From Roseomonas sp. (GTDB taxonomy: Bacteria; Pseudomonadota; Alphaproteobacteria; Acetobacterales; Acetobacteraceae): a stretch of 64,000 nt of DNA. Made by a program: the position numbers and the translations under genes. Position 1 is the first letter of the stretch. Each line of letters begins with the position of its first letter. Below, piece by piece: positions 16,313 through 25,456 of this stretch. Under the pieces are notes generated by a model. That model had not been told where the DNA came from, made no database searches, and worked only from the letters and a program-made list of their open reading frames with translations. The stretch covers positions 1 to 64,000 of the forward strand of contig JAPSLO010000003.1 of NCBI GenBank assembly GCA_031180725.1, written 5' to 3'.

Positions 16313-17931
16313 TGCCGGCCGCCGACTTCGTGCTGCTGAACGGCCGCATCGCCACCATGGATGCGGCCGGCACCGAATGCAGCGCGCTGGCGGCGCTGAA
16401 CGGCCGTATCGTCGCGCTGGGCGAGGATGCGGCGATCCGCGACCTGGCGGGGCCTGGCACCGCCATCCTGGACGCCGAAGGGCAGCGCGTGCTGCCGGGC
16501 ATCGTGGACAGCCATGCGCATCCGGATGCCTATGCCGTGCGGCTGCGCGGCTGGACACTGGTCTCGCCCGATCGCGCGCCGAACCGCGAGGCGCTGCTGC
16601 GCATCATCCGCGACCGCTGCGCCGCCCTGCCGCCCGGCCGCTGGGCGGCCTTCTACCGGCTGAACGAGCGGCAATCCGGCGGCTATCCCACACTGGACGA
16701 GCTGGATGCCGCCAGTGGTGGCCGCCCCATTTTCATCCTGCGCACCGACGGCCATCTGGGCTTGGCGAACCGCGCCGCCTTCGCGGCCTGCGGAATCGGC
16801 GCCGACACTGCAGACCCTGCCTTCGGCCGCTTCGACCGCCTGCCCAATGGCAGCTTCACCGGCCTGGTGCGGGAGACGGCGGCGCATGTCTTTCTGAATG
16901 CCGTGCACGGCCAGGACAGCGAGGCCGAGATCGCAGAGGGCATGGAGATGGTGCAGGACCAGTGCCTGGCGGCCGGCATCACCTCGGTCGCCAACTCGCT
17001 GACGCCGTCCAAGGCGATCCGCGCCTATCAGGCGATGAGGCGAGACGGGCGGTGGCGGATGCGCATGGGCATCATTGCCTCCGGCCGCGAGGAGGCGCTG
17101 ATCCCGCATCTGATCGGCGCCGGCATCCAATCCGGCTTCGGCGATGAGTGGCTGCGGCTGATCGGCGTGGAATGGTGCCCGGATTGCTCCACCTCCGGCC
17201 GCACCGCCGCCTATTGGGAGCCCTATCTGGGCACGCCCGTTCCTGGCGAGCCGCAGCCCAATACGGGGATGCTGCTGTATGAGAAGGAGGACCTGACGCG
17301 GCGCGCCACGCAGGCCCATCGCGCGGGATTGCAGGTGATGATCGAGGGCGTGGGCGACCGTGGCATCGACTTCGCGCTGGATGTCATGGAGGCAGCGCTG
17401 GCAACGTATCCCGTAGCCGATCACCGGATGCGGGTGGAGCATTGCTGCTACGTCACCCCGCCTATCCTGGAACGGCTGAAGCGCGGCGGCTTCGTGGACA
17501 GCAGCGCCACCGGCTTCATGGATGAACTGGGCGAAGCCTATGTCGCCAATCGCGGTCAGGCGGCGATGCGCTGGATGTGGCCGCATCGCAGCCTGATCGA
17601 TGCCGGCGTACCGGCGCCGGGCCATTCGGATTTCGCCGTCTGCCGCGTCTCGCCCTGGACCGCCATCGCCGCGATGGTGACGCGCCGCAGCAGCACCGGC
17701 GCCGATCTGGATGCGCGGGAAGCCGTGACACCAATGGAGGCGCTGCGGGCCTATACCTGGCTCGGGGCGTGGGCTCAGCGGGAGGAAGCGGAGAAGGGCT
17801 CGCTGGAGGTCGGCAAGCTGGCCGACCTGATCCTGCTGGACCGCGACGTGCTGGCCATCGAGGGTGCGGCGATTGCCGGGACGCAGGTGAAGGCGACGGT
17901 GGTCGGCGGGGTGCTGCGCCACGGGGCCTGA
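16312..17931 (+). CDS. Amidohydrolase family protein (YtcJ-like)
   Basis: 539 residues. Opens with the small beta-sandwich LNGRIATMDAAGTECSALAALNGRIVALG, then the metal-binding LPGIVDSHAHPDAY at about residues 62-75. Later metal or active-site regions are RMRVEHCCYV and GHSDFAVCRVSPW, and it closes with GKLADLILLDRDVLAIE. This is the YtcJ-type long amidohydrolase, whose members hydrolyse amide, N-formyl or imidic bonds. The ATG overlaps the TGA of the oxidoreductase gene by one base. Substrate unknown; context links it with the FAD enzyme and the divergent importer. Confidence 0.87.
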   Translation: MPAADFVLLNGRIATMDAAGTECSALAALNGRIVALGEDAAIRDLAGPGTAILDAEGQRVLPGIVDSHAHPDAYAVRLRGWTLVSPDRAPNREALLRIIRDRCAALPPGRWAAFYRLNERQSGGYPTLDELDAASGGRPIFILRTDGHLGLANRAAFAACGIGADTADPAFGRFDRLPNGSFTGLVRETAAHVFLNAVHGQDSEAEIAEGMEMVQDQCLAAGITSVANSLTPSKAIRAYQAMRRDGRWRMRMGIIASGREEALIPHLIGAGIQSGFGDEWLRLIGVEWCPDCSTSGRTAAYWEPYLGTPVPGEPQPNTGMLLYEKEDLTRRATQAHRAGLQVMIEGVGDRGIDFALDVMEAALATYPVADHRMRVEHCCYVTPPILERLKRGGFVDSSATGFMDELGEAYVANRGQAAMRWMWPHRSLIDAGVPAPGHSDFAVCRVSPWTAIAAMVTRRSSTGADLDAREAVTPMEALRAYTWLGAWAQREEAEKGSLEVGKLADLILLDRDVLAIEGAAIAGTQVKATVVGGVLRHGA

Positions 17932-18119
17932 CATGGGAAAGCCCGGCCCCGAGGGCAGGACTTGCGGTTGGATCCCATATATTAGACATTTCCTCCCTCG
18001 AAGGCCCTTCAAGAAGCCGCAAGGGAGGACCCATGCCGCCGCCAAGCCGGCTATCCTCCGCTCGAACTCTGGCCCGCAGGCGGCCAGGGCCGCTTCTTGC
18101 GCGGGTCTTTCACATCTAC

Positions 18120-18131
18120 CATACTAGTATG
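18120..18131. promoter_or_regulatory. Perfect 12-bp palindrome upstream of first TRAP operon (candidate operator)
   Basis: CATACTAGTATG is a perfect palindrome in an otherwise very GC-rich stretch, 45 bases before the dctP start. FCD-type GntR regulators bind short palindromes, and one is encoded in this operon (20920-21627), so it is a good operator candidate. Assignment is inference. Confidence 0.42.
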
Positions 18132-18175
18132 TAACAGAGCCGGCGAAGCCGGCCGGACAATAGGAGGATGACGCC

Positions 18176-19150
18176 ATGACTACTCGACGCGCCGCCTTGC
18201 TCGGCACCTTGGCCGCCCCTCTCGTGGCGCGCGCCGGCTTCGCCCAGTCCGCCACGCTCAACGTCAATTCCGCCCTGACAGCGGACGACCCGATGTTCCG
18301 CGGCCTCGAAGCCTTCAAGCAGGGCGTGGAAAGCCGCACCAATGGCCGCGTCCAGGTGCGGCTCTATCCCTCCTCGCAGCTCGGCCCGGATGAGGACGTG
18401 CTGGAACAGGCGCGTGCAGGCGCCGGTGTCGCGGTGCTGGTGGATGGCGGCCGCATCGCGCCCTTCGTCCGCGAATTCGGCATTCTCGGCGCGCCCTACC
18501 TGGCCAACGGCTTCCCGGAACTGCGGAAGATCGCGACATCCCCGCTATTTGAACGCTGGGCCGAAAGGCTGCGCGGTGCCTCCGGCCATCAGGTGCTGTC
18601 CTTCAACTGGTTCCAGGGCGACCGCCACCTGCTGACCAACAAGCCGGTCAGCACCCCTGCCGACCTGGCCGGGGTGCGGCTGCGCACGCCCGGCGCCCCG
18701 GTCTGGCTGGAGACGATCCGCGCCATGGGCGCGACGCCCACCCCGCTGCCCTGGACCGAGGTCTATTCCGCACTGCAGCTCCGCGCCATCGACGCGGCCG
18801 AGGCGCAGTATCCGGCCGTTTGGGGATCGCGCCTGTACGAGGTGATCAAGCATGTCACCAAGACCGCGCATATCAACCTGATCACTGGCCTGGTCGGATC
18901 CCGCACCTGGTTCGACCGCCAATCCGCGGAAGTGCGCACCATCCTGAAGGAGGAGGCGCTGAAGGGTGGCGACGTCGGCAGCCAGGCGACCATCGAATCC
19001 CTGAACGACTTCGAGCAGAGGCTGCGGCAGGCCGGCGTCACCATCGCCACGCCGGATCTCACGCCTTTCCGCGAGGCGACCAAGGTCGTTTACGACAAGC
19101 TCAACTACACCGCGCTGCGCCGTGAGGTGGATGCGGTGCTGGCGGGCTGA
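18176..19150 (+). CDS. TRAP transporter substrate-binding protein (DctP), first system
   Basis: 324 residues. The signal MTTRRAALLGTLAAPLVARAGFAQ has twin arginines. The mature DctP fold shows FKQGVESRTNGRVQVRLYPSSQLG (helix and strand 2), VREFGILGAPYL, LTNKPVSTPADLAGVRLRTPGAPVWLETIRAMGATPTPLPWTEVYSALQ (the conserved DctP arginine region) and IDAAEAQYP. These receptors bind carboxylates or sugar acids. Start supported by AGGAGG eight bases upstream. First gene of a long plus-strand run that ends with uxuB. Confidence 0.92.
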   Translation: MTTRRAALLGTLAAPLVARAGFAQSATLNVNSALTADDPMFRGLEAFKQGVESRTNGRVQVRLYPSSQLGPDEDVLEQARAGAGVAVLVDGGRIAPFVREFGILGAPYLANGFPELRKIATSPLFERWAERLRGASGHQVLSFNWFQGDRHLLTNKPVSTPADLAGVRLRTPGAPVWLETIRAMGATPTPLPWTEVYSALQLRAIDAAEAQYPAVWGSRLYEVIKHVTKTAHINLITGLVGSRTWFDRQSAEVRTILKEEALKGGDVGSQATIESLNDFEQRLRQAGVTIATPDLTPFREATKVVYDKLNYTALRREVDAVLAG

Positions 19151-19154
19151 GGCG

Positions 19155-19643
19155 ATGCGGCCCCTGGAAAAGGTGGAGGAGGGCCTCGGCGTCCTCCTCT
19201 TCGCCGGCGTCTGCCTGCTGGTGCTGCTGGGCGCCATCGGACGCACCATCGGCATGCCGCTGATCTGGGCGGTGGACATGGCCCAGCTTCTGTTCGCCTG
19301 GGCGGCGGTGCTGGGCGCCGATGTGGCCTTGAAGCGCTGGCAGCATATCGAGATCGACATCCTGGTGCGCGCCTTCCCCATGGCGCTGCGCCGAGCGCTG
19401 GCGCTGGCCTGGCTCGTGGTGATCGCCGCCTTCCTGGCTGCGCTGGTCTGGCTCGGTACCGAACTCACATTGCTGAACCTGGAGCGCGAGTTGGGCGACA
19501 CGCCGCTCTCCTACGGCCTGGTCACCTCGGCGGTGCCCGTCGGATCCGCGCTGATGCTCATCACCGTGGTCACGCGCCTGGTGCGCGCCCTGAGCGGGCG
19601 GGAAGCCGTGGTCGTGCAGGGCAGGGACGGGATGGTGCTGTGA
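19155..19643 (+). CDS. TRAP transporter small permease (DctQ), first system
   Basis: 162 residues with four hydrophobic segments (VLLFAGVCLLVLLGAIG, MAQLLFAWAAVLGADVAL, ALALAWLVVIAAFLAALVWL, SAVPVGSALMLITVVTRLV) and the DctQ pattern GIGxxLxRxQHIxID seen as GADVALKRWQHIEIDIL. It joins receptor and large permease in the sodium-driven pump. Four bases after the dctP stop; its own stop overlaps the next start. Confidence 0.9.
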   Translation: MRPLEKVEEGLGVLLFAGVCLLVLLGAIGRTIGMPLIWAVDMAQLLFAWAAVLGADVALKRWQHIEIDILVRAFPMALRRALALAWLVVIAAFLAALVWLGTELTLLNLERELGDTPLSYGLVTSAVPVGSALMLITVVTRLVRALSGREAVVVQGRDGMVL

Positions 19644-20917
19644 CGGCGATCGTCAGCGGCGCGTTCTTCGCGCTCATGTTCCTCGGCATGCCCGTGGCCT
19701 TCGCCATCGGCACGGCCGCCTTCCTGTTCTATTTGTTCGGCCCGATGCCGCCGGCCATCGCGGTGCAGAAGATCGTCTCCGCCACGCAATCCTTCCCTCT
19801 GCTGGCGGTGCCGCTCTTCGTGCTGGCGGGGCACCTGATGAACGAATGCGGCATCACCGAAAGGCTAATCCGCTTGGCCAGCGTGCTGGCGGGCTGGATC
19901 CGCGGCGGGCTGGCGCAGGTGGCCATCGCCCTCTCAGCGCTGATGGGCGGCGTCTCCGGCTCTGCTGTCGCAGATGCGGCAATGGAGGCGCGGATCCTGG
20001 GTCCGGCCATGCTGGAACGCGGCTATTCCCGCGGCTTCGCCTGCGCGGCCATCGCGGTGGGCTCTCTGATCACCGCGACCATCCCGCCCAGCATCGGGCT
20101 GATCCTCTACGGCTTCCTCGGCAATGTCTCGATCGGGCGGCTCTTCGTCGGTGGCATCGTGCCGGGGCTGCTGATGACGCTGTTCCTGATGGTCACTGCC
20201 TGGCTCGTGGCGCGCCGGCGCGGCTACCAGCCGGAACGGCGGACGCTGCCCGGCGGGCGCGAGGTGCTGTCGGCCACGTGGGAGAGCAAATGGGCGCTGC
20301 TCTTCCCGGTCTTCCTCATCCTCGGCATCCGCTACGGCCTGTTCACCCCGTCCGAGGCCGGGGCCTTCGCCGTCGCCTATGCCGTGGTCATCGGCATCTT
20401 CGTCTATCGCCAGCTCACCATGGCGAAGCTGCTGACCGCGCTGCGCCACAGCCTGACCGATACCGGCATGATCATGCTGATCATCATGTTCTCCGCGATG
20501 ATCGGCTACATGATCACGCTGGAACGCGTGCCGCAGGATGCCACGACCTTCCTGGCGGGGCTTTCTTCCAACCCGCAGGTGCTGATGCTGCTGTTGATCG
20601 CGTTCCTGACGCTGCTCGGCATGTTCCTGGAATCCACTGTCATCACCCTGCTGCTGACGCCGATCCTGGTGCCGGTGATCACGCGGCTGGGCATCGACCC
20701 CGTGCATTTCGGCCTGGTGATGATGACGGTGGTGACGCTGGGTGGCATGACGCCGCCGGTCGGCGTGGCGATGTACACCGTCTGCGGCATGCTGAACTGC
20801 CCCATGGACGAATACACCAGGGAAGCGCTGCCCTTCCTGGCCGCGGTCGTCCTGCTGGTCGCCATCATGGTGTTCTGGCCCGGCCTGGTGCTGTTCCTGC
20901 CGAACTTGCTGTTCTGA
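19640..20917 (+). CDS. TRAP transporter large permease (DctM), first system
   Basis: 425 residues starting at GTG, overlapping the dctQ stop by four bases. About twelve hydrophobic segments. DctM hallmarks: FLGMPVAFAIGTAAF at the N terminus, PLFVLAGHLMNECGITERLIRLA, SALMGGVSGSAVADAAMEARIL, ITATIPPSIGLILYG, and MMTVVTLGGMTPPVGVAMYTVCG near the end. It forms the transport path of the first TRAP system. Located directly upstream of the FCD regulator gene. Confidence 0.93.
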   Translation: MTAIVSGAFFALMFLGMPVAFAIGTAAFLFYLFGPMPPAIAVQKIVSATQSFPLLAVPLFVLAGHLMNECGITERLIRLASVLAGWIRGGLAQVAIALSALMGGVSGSAVADAAMEARILGPAMLERGYSRGFACAAIAVGSLITATIPPSIGLILYGFLGNVSIGRLFVGGIVPGLLMTLFLMVTAWLVARRRGYQPERRTLPGGREVLSATWESKWALLFPVFLILGIRYGLFTPSEAGAFAVAYAVVIGIFVYRQLTMAKLLTALRHSLTDTGMIMLIIMFSAMIGYMITLERVPQDATTFLAGLSSNPQVLMLLLIAFLTLLGMFLESTVITLLLTPILVPVITRLGIDPVHFGLVMMTVVTLGGMTPPVGVAMYTVCGMLNCPMDEYTREALPFLAAVVLLVAIMVFWPGLVLFLPNLLF

Positions 20918-20919
20918 AC

Positions 20920-21627
20920 ATGGATGCGCTGGCTGCCCGACTGGACCCGGAGGATGCGATAGCGCCGCAGGTGGTGCGCGCGCTGCGCGACGCCATCGTG
21001 CGCATCGAGCTGCCGCCCGGCGCCACGATATCGGAAGCGGATATCGCGCGGCGCTTCGGCGTCAGCCGGCAGCCGGTGCGGGAGGCTTTCATCAAGCTCC
21101 AGGATGCCGGATTGCTGGCGATCCGTCCGCAGCGCGGCACGCTGGTGCAGCGCATCTCCGTAGAGGAGGTCATGAACGCCCGCTTCGTGCGCGAGGCCGT
21201 GGAGGCGGCCGTGGCGCGCGAGGCGGCGGAGACCCGCCCGCGGGGCCTGGTGGCGCGCTTGGCGGACCTGCTGGAGGAACAGGCCGCCGCCGCCACGCGC
21301 AACGACAGCCTGAACTTCCTGCGGCTGGATGAGTCCTTCCACCGCGCCCTGGCAGCAGGCATCGGCCGTGATTTCGCCTGGGCCGTGCTGGAAGGCATCA
21401 AGGCACAGATGGACCGCGTTCGTTACCTCTCCTTCGAGGGCGTGACACCGATGCCGGAGATCGTGCGGCAACATCGCGAGATCCTGACCGGCATCGCCGC
21501 TGGCGATCCTGCCCGGGCCGAGGCAGCGATGCGCGCCCATCTGCGCGAGATCCTGGCCAGCTTGCCCCGGATCGCCGCGGCTCATCCGGATTATTTCGAA
21601 TCGCGGGCCGCTCGGCCCGCTGAATGA
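20920..21627 (+). CDS. GntR-family regulator, FadR/FCD subfamily
   Basis: 235 residues. N-terminal winged helix (about 15-80): VVRALRDAIVRIELPPGATISEADIARRFGVSRQPVREAFIKLQDAGLLAIRPQRGTLVQRIS. The C-terminal FCD effector domain (about 85-220) contains the metal-ligand pattern: an acid/His in LRLDESFHRALAAG, MPEIVRQHREILTGIAAGD, and AMRAHLREIL. FCD proteins sense sugar acids or other carboxylates. It begins two bases after dctM and sits between two TRAP systems and ahead of uronate genes, so autoregulation of the whole run is likely. The start at 20920 replaces several much longer but implausible upstream frames. Confidence 0.88.
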   Translation: MDALAARLDPEDAIAPQVVRALRDAIVRIELPPGATISEADIARRFGVSRQPVREAFIKLQDAGLLAIRPQRGTLVQRISVEEVMNARFVREAVEAAVAREAAETRPRGLVARLADLLEEQAAAATRNDSLNFLRLDESFHRALAAGIGRDFAWAVLEGIKAQMDRVRYLSFEGVTPMPEIVRQHREILTGIAAGDPARAEAAMRAHLREILASLPRIAAAHPDYFESRAARPAE

Positions 21628-21645
21628 CGCGAAGAGGAGAACGCC

Positions 21646-22629
21646 ATGAACCGTCGCACGCTTCTGGCCACCGTGCTGGCCACTGGGACCGCTTCCCTTG
21701 GCCTGCCGGGCCTGGCGCTTGGCCAGGGGCGCGTGACCCTGCGGCTCGGCCACCTGGCCAACGAGCAGAATGTCTGGCACCGCGCCAGCCTGAAGCTGGC
21801 GGAGGAAGCGAAGGCGCTCTCCAACGGCCGGATCGAGGTGCAGGTCTTCCCGAACGAGACGCTGGGCCGCGAGATGGACGTGATCAACGGCATGCAGCTC
21901 GGCACCGCCGACATGACGATCACCGGCGAATCCCTGCAGAACTGGTCGCCGCTCGCCTCGCTGCTGGCCGTGCCCTATGCGGTGACCTCCATCGAGCAGA
22001 TGGACCGCGTGGCCGGCGGCGAGATCGGGCAGCAGATCGCGGCCGAGATCGTCAGCCGTGCCCGCATCCGCCCGCTGGGCTATTTCGCCCGAGGCCCGCG
22101 CAACCTGACCGCCAACCGGGCCATCCGTACGCCGGATGAGCTGAACGGCCTGCGCCTGCGCGTGCCCAACGTGCCGCTCTTTGTCGCAGTCTGGAGCGCG
22201 CTCGGCGCCCGCCCCACCCCGATGGCCTTCGGCGAGGTCTTCACCTCTCTGCAGAACGGCACCATCGACGGGCAGGAAAACCCGCTGGCCCTGATCCGCA
22301 GCGCGAACTTCAACGAGGTGCAGCGCTTCCTGAACCGCACCGAGCATGTGTGGAGCTGGATCTACGTGGCCATCAGCGAGCGCCGCTTCCAGCAGCTTTC
22401 CGCCGCCGACCGCGAGGTGATGATGGAGGCCACTCGCCGCGCCCAGGCCTTCGAGCGCACCCTGTTCCTGGAGGACGAGCGCAACCTGGAGACCGAGCTA
22501 AAGGCCAAGGGCATGACCTTCGTGGACAGCGACCAGCAGGCCTTCGCCGCCAAGGCGCGCCCGGCCGTGCTGGCCAATGTGCGGGCCGAGGCGCGTCCGC
22601 TGCTCGAGCGCATGATGGCGGCCGCCTGA
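21646..22629 (+). CDS. TRAP transporter substrate-binding protein (DctP), second system
   Basis: 327 residues. Signal MNRRTLLATVLATGTASLGLPGLALGQ, then the DctP core: LRLGHLANEQNVWHRASLKLAEEAKALSNGRIEVQVFPNETLG, AIRTPDELNGLRLRVPNVPLFVAVWSALGARPTPMAFGEVFTSLQNGTIDGQENP. The IDGQENP motif and arginine placement are more canonical than in the first receptor, and the two sequences differ throughout, so they are not a recent duplicate. RBS GAAGAGGAGA precedes the ATG. Probable ligand is a sugar acid, given downstream idnD/uxuA/uxuB. Confidence 0.93.
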   Translation: MNRRTLLATVLATGTASLGLPGLALGQGRVTLRLGHLANEQNVWHRASLKLAEEAKALSNGRIEVQVFPNETLGREMDVINGMQLGTADMTITGESLQNWSPLASLLAVPYAVTSIEQMDRVAGGEIGQQIAAEIVSRARIRPLGYFARGPRNLTANRAIRTPDELNGLRLRVPNVPLFVAVWSALGARPTPMAFGEVFTSLQNGTIDGQENPLALIRSANFNEVQRFLNRTEHVWSWIYVAISERRFQQLSAADREVMMEATRRAQAFERTLFLEDERNLETELKAKGMTFVDSDQQAFAAKARPAVLANVRAEARPLLERMMAAA

Positions 22630-23108
22630 TGGTTTGGGCGCTGGATCGTTTGCACGCGCTGCTCCGGCTGCTGGCGGGGGCCTGCTTCGCGCTGCTGCTG
22701 GTGGCGGTACTGGTGCAGGTGGTCTCGCGCCTGGCGCTGCCCAACCCGCCGGTCTGGACGGAGGAGCTTTCGCGCTTCGCCCTGCTGTTCTGCGCCGCGC
22801 TGGGCATCGGCCTGGCGCTGCGCAAGGGCGAGCTGGTGGGGGTGGACCTGCTGACCATGATGCTGCCTGCACGGGCGAAGCAGGTGGTGGAGGTTCTTTC
22901 CTGCCTGGTGATGATCGGCTTCGGCTGGCTGCTGCTGGCGCCGGGCTGGGCCTTCGTGGATATCGGCTCGCTCCAGACCTCGCCGGCCCTTGGGTGGAAT
23001 ATGTTCTGGGTGCACATCTGCGTGCTGATCGCTCCTGTCGCGCTGATGCTGGCCGCGGCGGAACGCCTGCTGCGCGTAGTGTCCGGGCTGGCGCCGGAGG
23101 TGCACTAA
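22629..23108 (+). CDS. TRAP transporter small permease (DctQ), second system
   Basis: 159 residues, four hydrophobic helices, and DctQ motifs WTEELSRFALLFCAALGIGLALRKGELVGVDLL. The ATG overlaps the dctP stop (TGATG), so it is translationally coupled. Partner of the DctM that follows three bases downstream. Confidence 0.92.
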   Translation: MVWALDRLHALLRLLAGACFALLLVAVLVQVVSRLALPNPPVWTEELSRFALLFCAALGIGLALRKGELVGVDLLTMMLPARAKQVVEVLSCLVMIGFGWLLLAPGWAFVDIGSLQTSPALGWNMFWVHICVLIAPVALMLAAAERLLRVVSGLAPEVH

Positions 23109-23111
23109 GGC

Positions 23112-24392
23112 ATGACCCCGCTGTTGCTTCTCTTCCTCTGCTTCCTGGCCACCCTGCTGGCCGGCATGCCGGTGGCGGTGGTTCTCGGCCTCTCCTCCGC
23201 GGTCTATCTCCTGGCGGCCGAAATGCCGCTGGAGGTGATCCCGCAGAAGATGTTCGCGGGCATGGACAGCTTCGTGCTGCTCTCCATCCCGGGCTTCGTG
23301 CTGGCCGGCAACCTGATGAACGGGGGCGGCATCACCGACCGCATCATCCGCTTTTCCAACAGCGTGGTCGGGCATTTCCGCGGCGGGCTGGCGCAGACGA
23401 ACATCGTCGGTTCCATGATCTTTGCCGGCATCTCCGGCACGGCCGCGGCGGATGCGGCCAGCCAGGGCGCGGTTCTGATTCCGGGCATGAAGCGCGTGGG
23501 CTACACCGTGCCCTATGCGGCGGCTGTCACCGCGGCATCGGCCGTGGTGGGCCCGATGATTCCGCCTTCGGTGCCGATGATCATTGTCGGCTCCCTGACC
23601 GGCATCTCCGTGGGACAGATGTTCCTGGCGGGCGCCGTACCTGGCCTGCTGCTTGGCCTCGGCATGATGGTGCCGGCCTATATCCTGGCCGTGCGGCACA
23701 ACCATCCGCGAGAGCCCTGGCGTGGCTTCCGTGAGGTATGGGAGTCAGGCCGCCAGGCTTTCTGGGCCATGGGCATGATGGTGCTGGTGCTGTTCGGCAT
23801 CGTCGGCGGCTATTTCACGCCCACGGAAGCGGCGGTGATCGCGGTGATCTACGCCTCCGTGGTCGGGCTGTTCATCTATCACGAGCTCGGCTGGCGCGAC
23901 CTGCCGAAGCTGGTGGCGGATGCGGCGATCAGCGGCGCGGCCATCATGGTGCTGGTTGGCTTCGCCAATGTCTTCGGCTGGATCCTCGCCGCCGAGCGCG
24001 TGCCGCAGATGCTGGTGGAATGGATGCTCACCATCTCCACCGAGAAATGGGCGGTGCTGCTGATGATGAACATCCTGCTGCTGGTGGTGGGCATGTTCAT
24101 GGAAACCATCGCGGCGCTGATCATCCTGTTCGCGCCGCTGCTGGCGGTGGCAACGCAGGTGGGGATCGATCCCGTCCATTTCGCCACCTTCGCGGTGCTG
24201 AACCTGATGATCGGCCTGTCCACGCCGCCCATCGGCGTCTGCCTGTTCATCTGCGCCAGCATCGGCCGTATCTCGCTATGGGAGATCACGGTGGCGATCT
24301 GGCCCTTCCTGCTCTCCAATCTCGTCGTGCTGGCCCTTGTCACGGCGATTCCGGGGCTTTCGCTCTGGCTGCCCCGGCTGTTCTACAACTGA
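23112..24392 (+). CDS. TRAP transporter large permease (DctM), second system
   Basis: 426 residues, about twelve membrane segments. DctM signatures: LLAGMPVAVVLGLSSAVYLL, PGFVLAGNLMNGGGITDRIIRFSNSVVGHFRGGLAQTNIVGSMIFAGISGTAAADAASQG, PMIPPSVPMIIVG, and MIGLSTPPIGVCLFICAS. It completes the second TRAP pump. Eleven bases separate it from the idonate dehydrogenase gene, so transport and catabolism are one transcript. Confidence 0.94.
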   Translation: MTPLLLLFLCFLATLLAGMPVAVVLGLSSAVYLLAAEMPLEVIPQKMFAGMDSFVLLSIPGFVLAGNLMNGGGITDRIIRFSNSVVGHFRGGLAQTNIVGSMIFAGISGTAAADAASQGAVLIPGMKRVGYTVPYAAAVTAASAVVGPMIPPSVPMIIVGSLTGISVGQMFLAGAVPGLLLGLGMMVPAYILAVRHNHPREPWRGFREVWESGRQAFWAMGMMVLVLFGIVGGYFTPTEAAVIAVIYASVVGLFIYHELGWRDLPKLVADAAISGAAIMVLVGFANVFGWILAAERVPQMLVEWMLTISTEKWAVLLMMNILLLVVGMFMETIAALIILFAPLLAVATQVGIDPVHFATFAVLNLMIGLSTPPIGVCLFICASIGRISLWEITVAIWPFLLSNLVVLALVTAIPGLSLWLPRLFYN

Positions 24393-24403
24393 AGGTGACG
24401 GCA

Positions 24404-25444
24404 ATGGCGACGACGGAAGCCTGCGTGCTGCATGCACAGGGCGACCTCCGGCTGGAGGAGACGGAGCTCGGCGCGCCCGGTCCGGGCGAGGTGCTGGTGC
24501 GCGTGGGCGCGGGCGGCATCTGCGGGTCCGATCTTCACTATTTCCTGGATGGCGGCTTCGGCACGGTGCGCGTGCGCCAGCCGATCATCCTGGGACATGA
24601 GGTGGCCGGGACGGTGGAGGCGCTGGGGCAGGGCGTGCAGGGCCTGGCGCCCGGCGACCGCGTCGCGCTGAACCCCAGCCATCCCTGCGGTGCCTGCGAA
24701 TACTGCCAGCGCAACGAGCCGCAGCATTGCCTGGAGATGCGCTTTTGGGGGAGCGCGATGCGCATGCCCCATGTGCAGGGCGGTTTCCGTAAGCGCATCG
24801 TGACCGGCGCGAAGCAATGCGTGAAGGTCGGCGATGTCTCGCTGAGCGAGGCCGCGATGGCCGAGCCGTTGGCCGTTGCGCTGCATGCGCTGAACCAGGC
24901 CGGCGACCTGCGGGGGCGACGCGTGCTGGTCACGGGCTTCGGCCCGATCGGCGGCGTGGTGCTGCTGGCGCTGCGCCATGCCGGTGCAGGCGACATCGTC
25001 GTGACGGAGGTGGTGGACGAGCCCCTGGCGCTCGCCCGGAAGCTGGGCGCCGCGGCTGCGGTGAATGTGGCAGCCGACAAGGATGCACTGGTGCCGGAGG
25101 AGGCCAATAAGGGCCGGTTCGACCTCGCCTTCGAATGCAGCGGCAATCCGCGCGCGCTGGCGCAGGCCATCGCCTTCGTGCGCCCGCGCGGCACCATCGT
25201 GCAGGTGGGCGTGGGCGGCGCCTTCGACGTGCCGATGAACGCCGTGGTGGCAAAGGAACTTCGTCTGGTCGGCACCTTCCGCTTCCACCCGGAATTCGAA
25301 CAGGCGGCCGGGCTGATCGCAAGGCGGGAGATCGATGTGCGCCCGCTGATCAGCGCCACCCGTCCGATGACCGATGCCCTAACCGCCTTCAGGCTGGCCG
25401 CCGACCGGCGGCAGTCCATGAAGGTGCAACTCGACTTCGCCTGA
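24404..25444 (+). CDS. idnD: L-idonate 5-dehydrogenase-like zinc alcohol dehydrogenase
   Basis: 346 residues, medium-chain zinc dehydrogenase. Catalytic zinc region GGICGSDLHYFLDGGFGTVRVRQPIILGHEVAG (Cys and His ligands at about residues 40-66), structural zinc lobe NPSHPCGACEYCQRNEPQHC, and NAD fold VLVTGFGPIGGVVLLALRHAGAGDIVVTE. The sequence CEYCQRNEPQHCLEMRFWGSAMRMPHVQGGF is typical of L-idonate 5-dehydrogenases, which oxidise L-idonate to 5-keto-gluconate. Other aldonates (for example gulonate) are possible substrates. Lies between the second TRAP system and uxuA. Confidence 0.82.
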   Translation: MATTEACVLHAQGDLRLEETELGAPGPGEVLVRVGAGGICGSDLHYFLDGGFGTVRVRQPIILGHEVAGTVEALGQGVQGLAPGDRVALNPSHPCGACEYCQRNEPQHCLEMRFWGSAMRMPHVQGGFRKRIVTGAKQCVKVGDVSLSEAAMAEPLAVALHALNQAGDLRGRRVLVTGFGPIGGVVLLALRHAGAGDIVVTEVVDEPLALARKLGAAAAVNVAADKDALVPEEANKGRFDLAFECSGNPRALAQAIAFVRPRGTIVQVGVGGAFDVPMNAVVAKELRLVGTFRFHPEFEQAAGLIARREIDVRPLISATRPMTDALTAFRLAADRRQSMKVQLDFA

Positions 25445-25456
25445 GGAGGCGCGCTG

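Noticed and set aside
19846-21627. Single long plus-strand frame that seems to join a His/Arg-rich protein to the FCD regulator
   Set aside because: The first two thirds are an out-of-frame reading of DctM. The real regulator begins at the ATG at 20920.
20506-22347. A 613-codon minus-strand open frame through the first DctM, FCD regulator and second DctP genes
   Set aside because: Antisense shadow of clear genes; no signal, motif or ribosome binding site.
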